Positions 51,387 to 63,859 of a DNA stretch of 64,000 bases are shown here, piece by piece. Source of the stretch: Neckera pumila (lineage: Eukaryota; Streptophyta; Bryopsida; Hypnales; Neckeraceae); NCBI GenBank assembly GCA_963969595.1, contig OZ018413.1, positions 15,055,711 through 15,119,710 on the forward strand, read 5' to 3'. Position 1 is the first letter of the stretch. Every line of letters begins with the position of its first letter. Made by a program: the position numbers and the translations under genes. The notes below the pieces were generated by a model. It saw only the letters and a program-made list of their open reading frames with translations, was not told where the DNA came from and searched no databases.

Positions 51387-51822
51387 TCCCTTACTAACTT
51401 AACGGAAAAATAAAATATTTACTTTAGAAACCTCTTAATCTAACACTTAGGTTTCTTGCCAACGAATTTTTAAATTTTCTCTCGCTTTTAGCTCACATGT
51501 CTATAAAGTAAATCAACCCATTGTGGACTAGTCTACTGACTCTTTTGGACATATCACTTCAAAAATCCATAACAAATTCATACTTTGTTTGAAAATGTAA
51601 TTTCAATTGCTCTCACTATTTCTCACACTTGTCTTCATGTGGGAAGAAATTTAAAAACTTTCAGCAATGGCATGAGGGTAGACTCCAAAGTTTGACCACA
51701 ATGGGCTAGTTTACCTTAAATGGATTTCATGCAGGTTCAAGCCAATGCATGTTGCTTACAAGCATTATTTGTTTCACAGTTGTCCCTTGTTTTTCCTGAG
51801 GTGGACTTCTTGTCTGCACAAG

Positions 51823-52236
51823 TAAGGTAGGAGGCTCTAAAAGCGACCCTTTAAGGGCTGATTCACCTTTTTCATAGGTTTTCATGATCAAAAATATTTT
51901 TAGCTCATTTTTCAGAGAAAGCTGAATAGATGCCAAACGCAACACAAGTGGTTTCATATTTTTTGAAGCATTTTTTAATTAGCTATGAATTTTCAAAGAT
52001 TTCTGTTGTAGGTACCTATTTGTGACACCTAGGTCTCCAAAATCCATCCCCTTGCAACTTTTAAAGTGATTTGAGGAAATCAAGGACAATGATTGGCTCT
52101 TGCAATAGAAAACTAATTTTTCCTTGATGTATTCAATAGCTAAAGTGATCCATTCAAGGATCACCTGCAATCCATTCTACAACTAATTATAGGGTCGGTT
52201 TGAAGGAGAGGGTCACTTTTACAATCTCCTACCTTA
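51823..52236. mobile_element. TA-flanked inverted-repeat element, family H copy 2
   Basis: It starts TAAGGTAGGAGGCTCTAAAAGC and ends CTCCTACCTTA, 414 bp. It aligns with 31,588-31,988 ('ttagctcatttttca', 'aatgattggct', 'gatccattcaa'). Confidence 0.8.
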
Positions 52237-52591
52237 CAAAGTTATCCTCTCATGTTGCCCCCAACAAGCTCCTTGAGTGTCTGGCTCTAGAAGTGTATTG
52301 TACTATGCTCATTGGTTTGTAGGGATCAACTAGAGAGAACAAAGTTTGTTAATTGTTGAGGTGTTAAAGAGGAGTTTTAGTATAATAACAAGAGAACAGT
52401 AAAACTTTTGCTTACTTTTACTTTATTGGAGTAACAAGATGGCAAATTTCATTAAAATGGTGCCATTCTAAAATTGTGGCATTTTCATAGTTCAGACTAC
52501 TCGTTTTGAAATCTACACTTGTCTTAGATGTTCAAAATGGCAGGCTGTCAAAATGGCTAACGGAATATCACCATTTTAATAAAATTCTACA

Positions 52592-53523
52592 TTAACCCCT
52601 AAAGGACCAACATGCATTTTTTGGCAACATAAAAATTTTGGGCAGGTACATGTGCCTATACATTTGCATATTTTAGGCTGAAATTTTTGTAGAAGGTGGA
52701 GACAAGGAATATCTTTCATATGCACCAAATTTCAAGACATTTGGAAATACAAATCAAAGTTATGGCCTAATATGTTACTTCTTTTTGTAACTGGGTAGTC
52801 CGGGCAGATAAAAAAAAATCACCTTTTTCAAAAATAAAAATTTGAAACTAGTTTATTAGATTTATATATACGTGGAAAGCTTTGAATCATTCCATTTTGA
52901 TCAATGAGTCAAACGTTACAAGGATTTTTAGTTTGCAGGCAGTTATGGATTATCTACTCCAAAATAAACTTTGAAGTCGTTTAATTCACTTGATTTTTAT
53001 TATTTTTCAAAAAAAATAAAATTGTACGATGTAGATTGTTTATTACAACATTGCAACCATTGTGATTGGCATTTTTCAATTCCATAATTAACTTCTTAAC
53101 AATTTAATGTTTTGAACCATTCTCTACTTCTTTCTACTTACTATTGTTTTCCTGTATATTGTACAATTCCAAATAATCTGAAAATTTTCAAGCATGTAGC
53201 CAACTTGCTTTGAAGAATGAATTCAAAGAAGCACAACCATTTTAGAATTTTTTTCATAATAATCTAACCTTGTGAAGTGCAGCTGCCCAGGTTTTTGCAG
53301 GGCCAAAAAAAGGACTTTTGCCACTTCAAACGCTAATATCTTCCAATCTACATGATGAAAATTTCTGAAAAATTTTCCACACATTCCCAAACCAGAGTAC
53401 TACAACATCCTATAGTTATATGTGTCCAAAAATGATATTTTTCAAGAATTTGGTACTTGTGCTAGAAATGGCAGTTTTGAAGCATTTTTGGTGAAAACAC
53501 AGTCAAGGAACTTTAGGGGTTAA
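52592..53523. mobile_element. TTAA-flanked element, family A copy 2
   Basis: It runs TTAA-CCCCTAAAGGACC ... GGAACTTTAGGGG-TTAA, 932 bp, collinear with 14,188-15,114. Neither copy encodes a transposase. This copy has the cleaner left terminus (CCCCTAAAG against CCCCTAATC). Confidence 0.82.
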
Positions 53524-54640
53524 GATGTCTTTTTGGAATTGTGAGGACTAATTTTGTTCTTTCATTGAGAAATGAGATTGTTATATTCGATATTTCTTCC
53601 TTGTTTTTGTGGAGTACTTTAATGTAAGATGATGCTCTCAGATTTTGTACCCTTGACTTTTTTCTCACAAAGTGTAGTGCTTGTACTTGTAGATCAAAAT
53701 GGCTCCTGAACTAAGTCATGCAACTCCACTTGGAACAGAGCAAGCTTGTATAAACCTCTTTAGCAAGAATAAAAGCATTGACAAGATATCCAACAAGCAA
53801 GTTAATTCCTAAATGCCGGAGGCACCAAAATATGGTGTTTGTAAAACTTGGAAGTTAAAGAAAACCTAACCCAAGTTGCTATTCTTAGTAGTTTATACTT
53901 TTAAAAAGTTCTTCTTGAACTCTAGTTCTAGCACCAAAAATCCGATCTTGAAAATAAATGATAGTGATTTTTCTATTCAAGTTTTTGTACAAGGTGCAAT
54001 CTTGACTTCCCGTAGTGTTGAGAGCTCTTGGAAATGAGCCTAAAATACACTAGATCTTGGAGAAAAAATCACATTCAAAATTCATTTAAAAAAAATGTAG
54101 AGTAGATTTTAAGAAGCCATAAATTGATCAGGGTTATACAAGTTAGACCCTTTAACCTCATATTTTTTTGGTCACCAACTTTTTAGTCTTGATTTGTGTA
54201 AAGAAGATTGAAAGATTTCTGCAATTTTAGCACCCTCATGGTCAAACATTATAATCTTTCACTCCATAAGTGACATTGTTGTGTTTTCTTTTCCTATGAG
54301 ATCTCTAACATGTCTAGTTTGAATTTGTACGGTTACAATTTAAAAAAAATTGATACAACTTATCAAAATGTTGGCATTTTGTTCAATTTAGAGCAAATTC
54401 CAGGAAGCCCAAAACAGGCCTTGGGCATTTAGGGGTAAAATGACTTTTTCATTCACACAGACATGTTGGACCTGGTTCTCAATCACGTCAACCTATCACT
54501 ATTTCAATTTCAGAAGAGGCATAAAGATATGGGCAACTTGTTCAGAGGCAACCTTTAGTTGAGAAGCAATATAGAGTCTGTTAGTTCCATACTTAATTTT
54601 GGAAGGACAAAGCCTATTACCATAAAATACGTCTTAATAC
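53524..54640. other. AT-rich spacer
   Basis: No gene seen. A decayed TTAA-type pair may exist at about 54,151 (TTTAACCTC) and 54,435 (TTTAGGGGTAAA), but both ends are imperfect. Confidence 0.4.
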
Positions 54641-54871
54641 TTAACCCTTAAAGGACGAAGGGGTGACCCTGGAAATCATCCTGTTTCATTACCGTGTGAC
54701 ATCATTTACATTAAAAAATTCAAAAGTATCTATTGGAAGTCAAGCTACTATAGAAGATTTTCCCTTTTCACAATAAACTTTGAGGATGAATAGTTGCACT
54801 TCTGTCCTATAGAGTTTAATTCTCTGTCATCCATCAACCATTCTATGGCCTCCTCGACGTTTAGGGGTTAA
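54641..54871. mobile_element. TTAA-flanked element, family C copy 1
   Basis: It runs TTAA-CCCTTAAAGGACG ... CGACGTTTAGGGG-TTAA, 231 bp, and aligns with 32,813-33,059. It is non-coding. Confidence 0.8.
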
Positions 54872-56188
54872 AGGAAGCAGCCTTCTATGACCAAGGTAGT
54901 CATTCAAACTGCTCTTATTATTGGACCAATAGATGCAACCTTTGTTTCTACATTGAACAATGAAGCCATCCCTCAACCACTTCTTAGCCTCAACTTCTTT
55001 CTAGGGTTAATCTTCTTTGCTTTCTTTTTTCCATTTTGCAACTCAATTTGAGTGAGAATTATTTTATTTTATTTCTCAGAGATGAAATCACGTGTGTTCT
55101 ATAAGTTGTAAAGATTTCAGATTTATTGGTGATGATTTCAAATTGCCATATTATTTTGTGGAAAAGTGAAAAAAATTCATATTGAAGTCAAAATTAGCTC
55201 AAAAAATCTGAAAATTTCTCCATAGGTGTATATTATAGTGAAAAAAAATTTAGTCTAAATAAAATTTCCATAAAGAAATATGAATAGAAAATCAATAGAC
55301 CATAGTAGTAGGCCTTACATTCAATATGCAATAAAAAGTTCAATTTTAGAAAATTTTAATTGGTATAGAAATTTGACTCATTAAGCTTCATTTCATTAGT
55401 TGGTCTCAAATTCCAAAAAAATTATATCACTAAAATTCAAATCAAAAACTAGAATGTAGGAATTAACAAAATACACTAGAATATGCTTTTCTATTATCTA
55501 TAGCACACAAATCTTCATTTCTAATAAATTCTTGGACACCCGTATATGGCCCTTTTCATGTATGTTGGAAGAAGGAGAATCTTATTAGAAAAAAACATGA
55601 TGAAAATATGGCAATTCACATCTTCTAGCAAGCTCTTTTTGTCATCCAAAAGCTACAATTTGCATTCTTCTGACTCTCAAATCGGTTGAAGTGAAAAAAA
55701 TGGTACTGAAAAGGCGGAAAATTGCCAAAAAACTTCAATCAAAAAAAAAATCTTAGATGAAATTGTCAAGATTGTGGATGAAAATTGAATTATAGATATG
55801 TGATATGTTCTAATATGATCTTTTCTATCCAATATGTGGATGAAAGTTGAAATTTGGAGCACCACTATAAAATTTAATATCGGCACTTTGGCACTTCACT
55901 AAAAATGAAAAAAAATACCTTGCTGCGCCTTTCACCGACTACTAACTCTACACTAAACTTTTTTCCACAAATTTTAGAATTTAGCTAGAATGGCAATCGA
56001 TTAGATTGTTTTGCAAATGAAAGCAAATGAATGGTGATTAAGTGAATGACATGAGATTTGGAAATGGTGATTTTTCATAAATATTGGTCAATATGAAGAC
56101 ATTATTTTTGTCTAAATTTAGCATTTAAAAAATAGACTTCATGATCTTGTGTTTTTTTTGGTCACCCTGACAACTAACATGCCTAGAT
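54872..56188. other. AT-rich spacer
   Basis: No exon recognised. The segment 55,690-55,910 loosely resembles 640-860 at the start of the window. Confidence 0.4.
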
Positions 56189-56440
56189 GGCCATATTTGT
56201 TAAAATGAGACAAAATGGTCATTTTGAGACTTTAGTTCTAAAACCGTTTTAGTGATTTTATCCTCGAGTCAAAGATAAAATGTGAGTGCAATCTTTGGGC
56301 AATCAAAGGTTTTTATGTATATTAACATATGAAAATCTCAAATTACCGAATAGTTTCAAAATTAAATAGTTATAACGATTTATCTTTAAATCAAAGATAA
56401 AATTGAGACTACACTTTGTCTCATTTTAATGAATATGTAC
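56189..56440. mobile_element. Short inverted-repeat element, family G copy 2
   Basis: It starts GGCCATATTTGTTAAAATG and is the reverse complement of 13,158-13,407 with scattered changes; the last four bases of the right end are changed (GTAC for GGCC). Confidence 0.8.
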
Positions 56441-57633
56441 TAGTAGTACATCTCCATAAATTTGGACGTTCCATGAAAAGCAACATTTTTGCTAGTAATT
56501 TGATAATAAATTTTAATGATAATTGCACAATAAAGAAAATCATAGATTTAATGCAGCACCCTCATTGATACTTATGAGTTCACGAAAAAGTCATGTCAAT
56601 CAGAGCATGCACTTGTTTGTCGTACATAAAAATATTTTATGAATTTTGTGAGCTGAAAATAGGTTATCCCAAACATAACCCTGGACTCTCATGAATTAAG
56701 GCTGTACTGTACAGTACAGTTGGCTGTAGAAATGGTTTGCAATTATGTGAAGTTACCTTCTGTTTCATGATACCATTTTGATCTTTCTACCTCCCAAGAA
56801 GAGTCATCTACAATCTCGCATGAGGTCTCTGGGAAAATCCCAATTACGAACCATCAATACTGATGATTTGAGGAGATAAGCATGAAGAATTATAAATATC
56901 TATTTTGGCAACATCAGACACTCAAACTCACTTCCATGAATTGATTATTCTCTACCTTAGCTTACAGGTTCACTGTTCTGTACTGAGCCTCCTGGCGAGG
57001 CAAATTCTCCCTGAAAGTGCAATGACCTGAGGGCTGAATAAGAAGTACGCAATCCCAGGTCCAGGAGGTGTTCCGAAAAGAGCTGGCCAAGGTCTTCGCT
57101 AAAGAAAGGGACAACGATAAGTTTCTACAGTTCTGTCCCTTCCATTACAACACCTACCATGGACCACCCGTCCCATCGGCTGCTATGACAGAGGGGTTGG
57201 CCAAATCCACAGCCTGCTACAAAATAGGTACATTAGAACATGCCCAACTATGAGTGATCGCTGACGCGCTGAGGAGCGAAGATGGCGAAGGTAAAACATA
57301 TTTTGAGAATCCTTCAACTCGTGCGGTATTCGACCGCATTTCCAAATTGAATTAAAAGAACGCATTTCCAGCACCTGCAAGATTCAATCAAAGTCATCAC
57401 TTTGGTCGACAATTTTAGATCGACTCCTATTTTTTTCTAGCATAGGGTTAGCACCCCCACTTTAGCACAATTGAGGGATAACTCTATTATCAGATATATA
57501 TGTTACGTAGCAAAGCATTGCAGACACGGCCACATTCGATGTCATCTCACGGGCAATCAAAGAGTACCTTTTTGTGTCGCTGATGCTAAAGAGCTGCAGT
57601 GGAAAGGAGTCATGTAGGAGTACAAAGCGAAGG
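56441..57633. other. Region downstream of MTA
   Basis: The plus-strand open frame at 57,068-57,253 (FRKELAKVFAKERDNDKFLQFCPFHYNTYHGP in part) looks protein-like in composition but matches no family I know and has no flanking exon. The rest is non-coding and includes a perfect 14-bp palindrome (CTGTACTGTACAG and neighbours, about 56,704). Confidence 0.35.
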
Positions 57634-60600
57634 TCAATCGAGCAGCATTTCATTATCTTGAGGAGGTGCCTTCTCATCCACGTTGGTCACAATTGTACTG
57701 CTTACAGTTACCGTTGAAACTGCAGTGAAAACCTCAACTTTATGTGTAGACGCTGGAGAGCTCTTCGTTTGAGTGGATGCTGAATCATTGCCATGAACAC
57801 TAGCCTTGTTATCTGGGCCTCCAGTTCGTGTAGATGGATCAGAAGGCTGAATAACTTGATCTGGATAAGCTGCTTTATATCGTGCACGCAACCCCTCATC
57901 CACGAGGCGTACTCCATTCAGCTGATTTCCGAGTGACATCCACCTGTGGACAAGCACGCTTCCCATCTTAAAAAGCTAAGGTGGCTTGAGCCAAATACCA
58001 CACCTTTTGCAGCGTTTTTCTTACAGATATACTGAAAGAACAATTCAAGAATGAGGAAAGACAAGACAGCTCTACCTAACAACATAAACTCACAAGGATA
58101 ATGTAATCTTAAATGCTTGTTACCAGTAATCCAACACTAACGATTTGATAGGTATTCTCTCACTTGAATCTAAAAGCATGTGACTTCGAAATATTTGTTC
58201 TTAACTAAAGCAATGTTAAAACAGCACTCAAGAACAAGTATATATAAAGACTTAGAGAAATATACAGCATACCCTGCATGTGTGTTGTGCATTCGAGCAA
58301 ACAACTCCAGCTTTCGGGTTCTAGGGCTTATCCGCTCCAACAAAGGGTACATCTGCAGGCAGCAGGACATTCTTAGTACACAATGAACTTGGAAAATTCA
58401 TCTACGAATAGAAATAGCAGAGTTACAAAGGAAGTGACAATTCAAACATGTGTGTTCAGGAATTACCCATCGCGAATCATTCTGGATACAATCCCGATTA
58501 ATGCCGACTCTCCAGAATAATATATATATATATGTAAAGCTACAGTATTCGTCACACTCTAAAAACAGAGAACAGTTAAAAGGAAATTATTTCAAACAAC
58601 CCATACAGGCCAGCACAGAAATGAGTCCAGAAGTGTGGCAGATTCGTTCTCATGAAAAGGCGGTGGAGACTGTTTGAAAATGAGGTGCTTATGAACCTGA
58701 GTATAATGTCGAAGGAATGAGAAAAGTAATACCAAATCTTACCTCATCCGGTTTCCGGCTTGTTTCTCGAACTTCTGCAACGATAACATCCGTGTCAATG
58801 TTGCGATTGACGTCAGGATGCCCTTTGATACCCACTAGACAGTGCTCCTTGCTGTGATTTAGCCAATGCCCAGTTCTCCCGGTTCGGATTATTCGCTGCA
58901 GCTGGTTGGTTTTGACCCAGATGATTTCTTCCACTCTCTTGTAACCCCATAACTCCAAGCTGATTGCACAATTCCCAGAATGGACGACATCAGCGTGTGG
59001 TAATGTTCTCGAGACGCACTAAAAGAATAGGAAGTCATACGCACAATAACTTAACTGACACACGCTACAAGCATGCACGTATTCATTAAGATCACCAGCT
59101 CAGTTTATTTAAATGTCAAAGAAGGGAAGAAGTTACCATTCCCGCCCAAGTTCCATCGCACGACCAGTGACCCAAAGAAATATGAGTCCATCTGTTTGCA
59201 GTGCTGGTACATTCAAGTTTCGCATTTCATCATCGGCCATGGTTCCGTAGGGTAACTCCATGTGGATGTCCCAAGGAGGATCTGCCATAATGACTCCAAA
59301 CTTCCCCAATACATCCATCTTGAAATTACGAATATCGCATTGAACCCATTGAGGCTCCCCTAATTCTGCATCTGAGCAATACTCTGCACGCTGAGGTCTG
59401 GATCCTGGCCTTTGATTAGGCGGAATGCCCGGAGTCATAGTCAGGTCTGGAACATCAGGAATCGGGTCTAACTCATAGTGTACGTACTTGCATGTCTGCA
59501 TCCATCGTACAAACAGCGCACATGAAACTCAAGGCCACGATTCAAAGAGACACAGGAAACAGTAGGCAACTCTGCAAGTAATTAGAATCTCATATAGATC
59601 TCCACTTAAAACAAAACTATGAGATGGAACAGAAGCTATCAGTTCAGCATCTATCGTTATTCAATAAAAGGTGAAAAGGAAGATCAAGAAAAAGAGTCAG
59701 GAGGTTGCCTCGTAAAGAAAGAAAACGCACCTTCATATGACGGCAAGTGTCCAGAAAAGAGCAGTCTCCAAGATTTGAGTCAGTGTGTGGAGCAATTATT
59801 CGGCGGAAATGCATCTGATTTAGAGTTTACACAGGATATAGTTAATAAATAAGAAAACTAATGAGTTCATGAAAACATACATAAATAAAAGGTTTGAGCT
59901 TCAATGGAACTTGCTCTTGCTTCAATAGTATCTAGATAATGTAACTCAGAAATTTAAAGTTCGACAGCATGAGGTTAAAAACTGCAGACTAAAATTGATA
60001 AATGCACACAAATCATTCAATTATCCGCAAAATCTACTGCAGCTTTCTACAGAAGCAATCGAATTTCAAGACGCCTCTGCTTTACTAGCTCTCCATCATA
60101 GAAAACGGCAAATCCAATGATTTAGATCTCCTTGAGAGGCAAGGAGAAATAAACCAGCAAAGACACAGGCAACTAGAGTAAAAGTCGTGAAGAGTTCTAC
60201 CTTCTTACAAGCAATGAAATAATTACGCTGGTGCCGACAGTCCTCCTTTGTAAGAGCTGCACAGTACTCTTTCAGCGCAGAACCTCCCTTGGTCTTGAAC
60301 TGTGCACAAGACAACATACAAAACACTCAGGTATGATCGGATATCAAAACATATTTTCACTTCTTGAGCATCCTCAGACTAGGCTAGCGAAACGTACTAA
60401 AATTCACCAACTTAAATCTCACGTACATGTCTGAGTGATACTAACCTTCGCTGCGTTTGCTGTTTCTTTGGCAGTAGGACGATGTAAAAGCTCTAGGAGC
60501 TCCTCGGCTGTCTTCGACTGCTGTTGCTCCTTGAATGACTTTTTATGTAACAAGGCATCGATATCCTCCTCGTCAGCTGGCCCTCGCCCCTTCCCACCTA

Positions 60601-62592
60601 TGTTCCCATGAAGGCTTGGACCATGTGGAGGCCTCAGAAAGGGAGCACCAAAACCAGGACCTCCTCCAGGCATACCCAGCATGCCTATACCCCGAGGTCC
60701 GCTTCGTGGAACCATGAGAGGGGGAACTCCTCCGCCTGGAAACATGGGGCCTCCGGGTGGCGGCGGCGGCCCTCCCTGATGATGATCCCACATATCAGGC
60801 CTTGTAGACAGACCATGAGGGCCTCCATTTGGCTCCATCACGCCTCTATGATGGTCCATCAGTGGAGGTAGGGGCAAGCATCCCCCGGGAAGCTCCTTCA
60901 TCAACCGTCCTCGATCAAAATTCAGAACCAAAACATGCAGACCTCCATAGCGATAATCCTCTATCTCCTCAATCTGTAGACCTCCTGCTTCGGTCATTGC
61001 CCGCAGGGCATAATCCACAGCAGTAATACCACCTGCCTCACCACCACCTCCCACTTCATGCAGCGCGTCCATCTCAAAGGGACTCACCTCTTTAGCAAGC
61101 ATTCGGTGATGGATGTTCACGGAATCTATGGGCAAAGCTGTCGTGTGTGACAGTAAACATCCAGCAACCATGGCCTTCACGACTCCTAATGCATTCATAG
61201 GCCGGCCACCATCCCAACCCCAACTGTCGGCTCCCCATCCCTCACCCACTGAACCATCGCCTCCACCCCAAGAGTCTCCTGGCAATCTTGGTCCGCCTAA
61301 GTCCACATCCTTATATGGAGCACCGAGGATGCCCCTCTGCTCGACAGAGCCATTTGACAATCCTCCGGAAAAGCTCGGTCCATGACCTGCATACCTAGGA
61401 CCAGTCCCAGGTTCTCTATGGTCTCCACCGCTAACCTTATGAACACTACCGGACTTCTTCTGCACGTCCTCCCTATTATCAGTTGCCTTATTATTACTTT
61501 TCAGCTCGAGTCCACCAAACACCGACGCGACCTGCACATGATCAGCTTCAGTCTCACAGCAATCAAACAAGACATCATTCATTGCCATCAAGGTTTCACC
61601 TTAGTCAGGCTTAGCAAAAATATCCTCGAAAACAAAACCGTTACCATTCTCAGACCGGCTTCGCAATATACTTCAAAGACCAGATACATTGACAGAATTC
61701 TCTAAACCCCAGGCAAAGCCTTCTGTGAACAAACAGCATAGAACCAGCTTTATCAATCTCTAAAGGACCAAGGCTTCACGGTTTAAAAAATTATCAAATT
61801 GATTGATTATATAGTGAAAAATCTAATTCAGATGCGCCAAATTCTACATCAGTAGAATCAGTGAAGAACACTCCAAGCGTTCACTCCAAGCGTGGGTAAA
61901 ATATAATATAAAATTGGACAATGAGAGCCTCCATACGACCTACTCAAAACTGCTCATGAAAGATGCATGAAGTCCAGCTTGGGCTTCTTGGTCCTTTAGG
62001 GGTTAAGTAGTGAAACGTTTTCAGAATCCTAGTCCGGCAGTAAGCTCACACAGCGTCCTGTTTACCTTTGTAAGGTACAGATATTTCAAATTTATAACAT
62101 GTTGATAAATAAGACCAATAGGAGAAGTCTTGTTTCCGCTTCGACAACGTCATCACTCAAACAGAGACTCAACCCATTCTTTCAATGAACTTGTCACTAA
62201 AAATATGCATAGCAGAGGCTGCAGTTCCAGACTGGCACATTGAAAGTCAATGCAAGGCGCCTTGCTCATCAGAAAAACGATCCGAGAATCCAACATCACG
62301 TCCGAAAAATCATCAATCACCACGCCGTGAGGAGCTCGTTTAATCGTAAAAATCCAAAACCCTAAACCCCGCCATGGAGCAATCCTCCACTCCACCACAA
62401 CAAAAAAAGCAGTACAAAACCTACCTTGAGCGACAGCTCGACGGCTGTTTCGAGATCCGGCACCGTGACAGCCAAGCTCCTCGACTGCTCCAGACCGATT
62501 CGTCGCAAGTGCTCCACTTTGCCTTGCACTTGGCGTAACTGCTCCCGCAATGCCACAATTTCCTCCTCCCCTCCTTCCATTTGGACCTCCAT
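57634..62592 (-). CDS. MTA: mRNA N6-adenosine methyltransferase MTA (METTL3 orthologue), 8 exons
   Basis: Exons (minus strand): 62,592-62,421; 61,599-60,446; 60,299-60,201; 59,814-59,731; 59,495-59,137; 58,959-58,743; 58,352-58,273; 57,943-57,634. Phases close at 824 residues, longer than the roughly 685 of Arabidopsis MTA. The extra length is a Gly/Pro/Met-rich stretch in exon 2. Features in order: N-terminal coiled coil ([23 protein letters not shown]), low-complexity Gly-rich region, [29 protein letters not shown], the two CCCH zinc-finger pieces ([10 protein letters not shown]...; [21 protein letters not shown]), then the MT-A70 domain with DPPW at about 575-578, [30 protein letters not shown] and [11 protein letters not shown] is the catalytic subunit of the nuclear writer that puts m6A on mRNA, with MTB as partner. 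The first intron's donor is uncertain: the strong GTAGGT at 62,424 gives the wrong phase, and the weak GTTTTG at 62,420 is needed unless a small exon is missing. Confidence 0.95.
61749..62006. mobile_element. TTAA-type element in MTA intron 1 (family F, left end degenerate)
   Basis: The right end is GGTCCTTTAGGGG-TTAA. The left end reads TTTATCAATCTCTAAAGGACCAAG, whose CTCTAAAGGACCAAG matches the inverse of the right end (CCCTAAAGGACCAAG), while the TTAA is lost. About 257 bp, non-coding. Confidence 0.65.
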
Positions 62593-62612
62593 GATTGGAA
62601 CCCTAACCCTAA
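62593..62612 (-). promoter_or_regulatory. Telo-box in the MTA leader
   Basis: On the plus strand AACCCTAACCCTAAAA lies directly before the MTA start codon (gene on the minus strand). It fits the plant telo-box; the function is inferred. Confidence 0.5.
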
Positions 62613-63150
62613 AAATCCTCACATCCTCCTCCTCTTCACAAATTGTCGTCAAAACTCCGATCACACACTTCTTTTATTAATCGACAATCGCAGCAACTGC
62701 TCGTCTCTCCCACTACCTAGCGACATGATAACAAATACCCATGAAATGCAGCTCTCCACTTCTCTTGATAGCTGCAGAAATCGGCGAAATGTGTGAGATC
62801 GGATCTATTTATTTACTTTCAAACAGTTGATCGAATTTCGATGCAGGAAAGGATACAAATTGTAAATTTGTTGAAACTTCACTAGAATCAAAAACAGCAT
62901 CGCAAGTGCATCTGCCACCGAATCGAACAAAACTACTGCTCTCCTGTTTCAGAAATCAAACTAAGTTTACGCCTAGTACTCCAGTCTTCGGAAGAGGCCG
63001 GGGGTTTGAACATTTTTTCAAATTTCCAAGGCAGAGTAAGGGAACTTGTTGTCCATAGTGCCGTGATAAATCCATAAGTATGTACATTATGGATGAAATT
63101 ACATCTGTTCATCTAAACTGGCTTAGTACTCATTTGGTGATTTCATCCTG
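62613..63150. other. MTA upstream region and spacer
   Basis: Leader and promoter of MTA, then non-coding sequence. No other exon seen. Confidence 0.45.
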
Positions 63151-63453
63151 ACTAGTGTGACCCTGTGCCGTTGGCCCAATTTTCATCTGCTCCCGGTTCC
63201 ACTCCCAGTACCAAGAACGCCACCCAAATCAAAGTAAAAGTAATTTTCTAATTTTTTAATCAATAAATACTTTGAAATTCAATAACTTTTGCACCACCGC
63301 TCCAAATGCCACTAAACCAAGCCGGTGCACCCCTCCTCGGCGAGAGCTTTCCGACGGCACCAAGCACGCGGCCAAGGGACGCACGGTCAGGAAGTTGTCG
63401 ACACTACAAACCAAACAAACAAACAAACAAACAGCCAGCCTCATTTAAGGTAT
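63151..63453. repeat. Dispersed repeat K copy 2 (two minisatellite units)
   Basis: Nearly identical to 19,864-20,247, same orientation, with two 12-bp units (63,190-63,213) against nine. The CAAA-rich tail is also slightly different. Confidence 0.85.
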
Positions 63454-63859
63454 AAATCACCCATGGGAGATATTTTGTAAAGTATTCTATTTAAATTTTT
63501 AGTACTACAAAAAAAAATTTCAATATGCGGTGGACCACATTTTATGCACATTTTGGTGCAAATCTGGATACAAAGGTACAATAATTGCACGCAATGAGGT
63601 AAATTGGTAGTAAAAAATATAAGCCTAATAAAAAGAAAGGTATATATAATATAAATTTCTTTTGTTACAATTAATTGAATATTAAAAAAAAATGAAAGTC
63701 TTAATAAAAAAAAACATGAAATCTTTGATAAAAGGGAGAAAATAATTACCAAGGCACACAATAACTGCACTGTGCATTAATAACACTAACTCGCACTAAT
63801 AAAAATTATGTAAATTAAATAAGTACACTAATATGGAAGTTCACAATATTTTTTCTAAA
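63454..63859. other. AT-rich spacer
   Basis: Nothing recognised. Confidence 0.4.
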
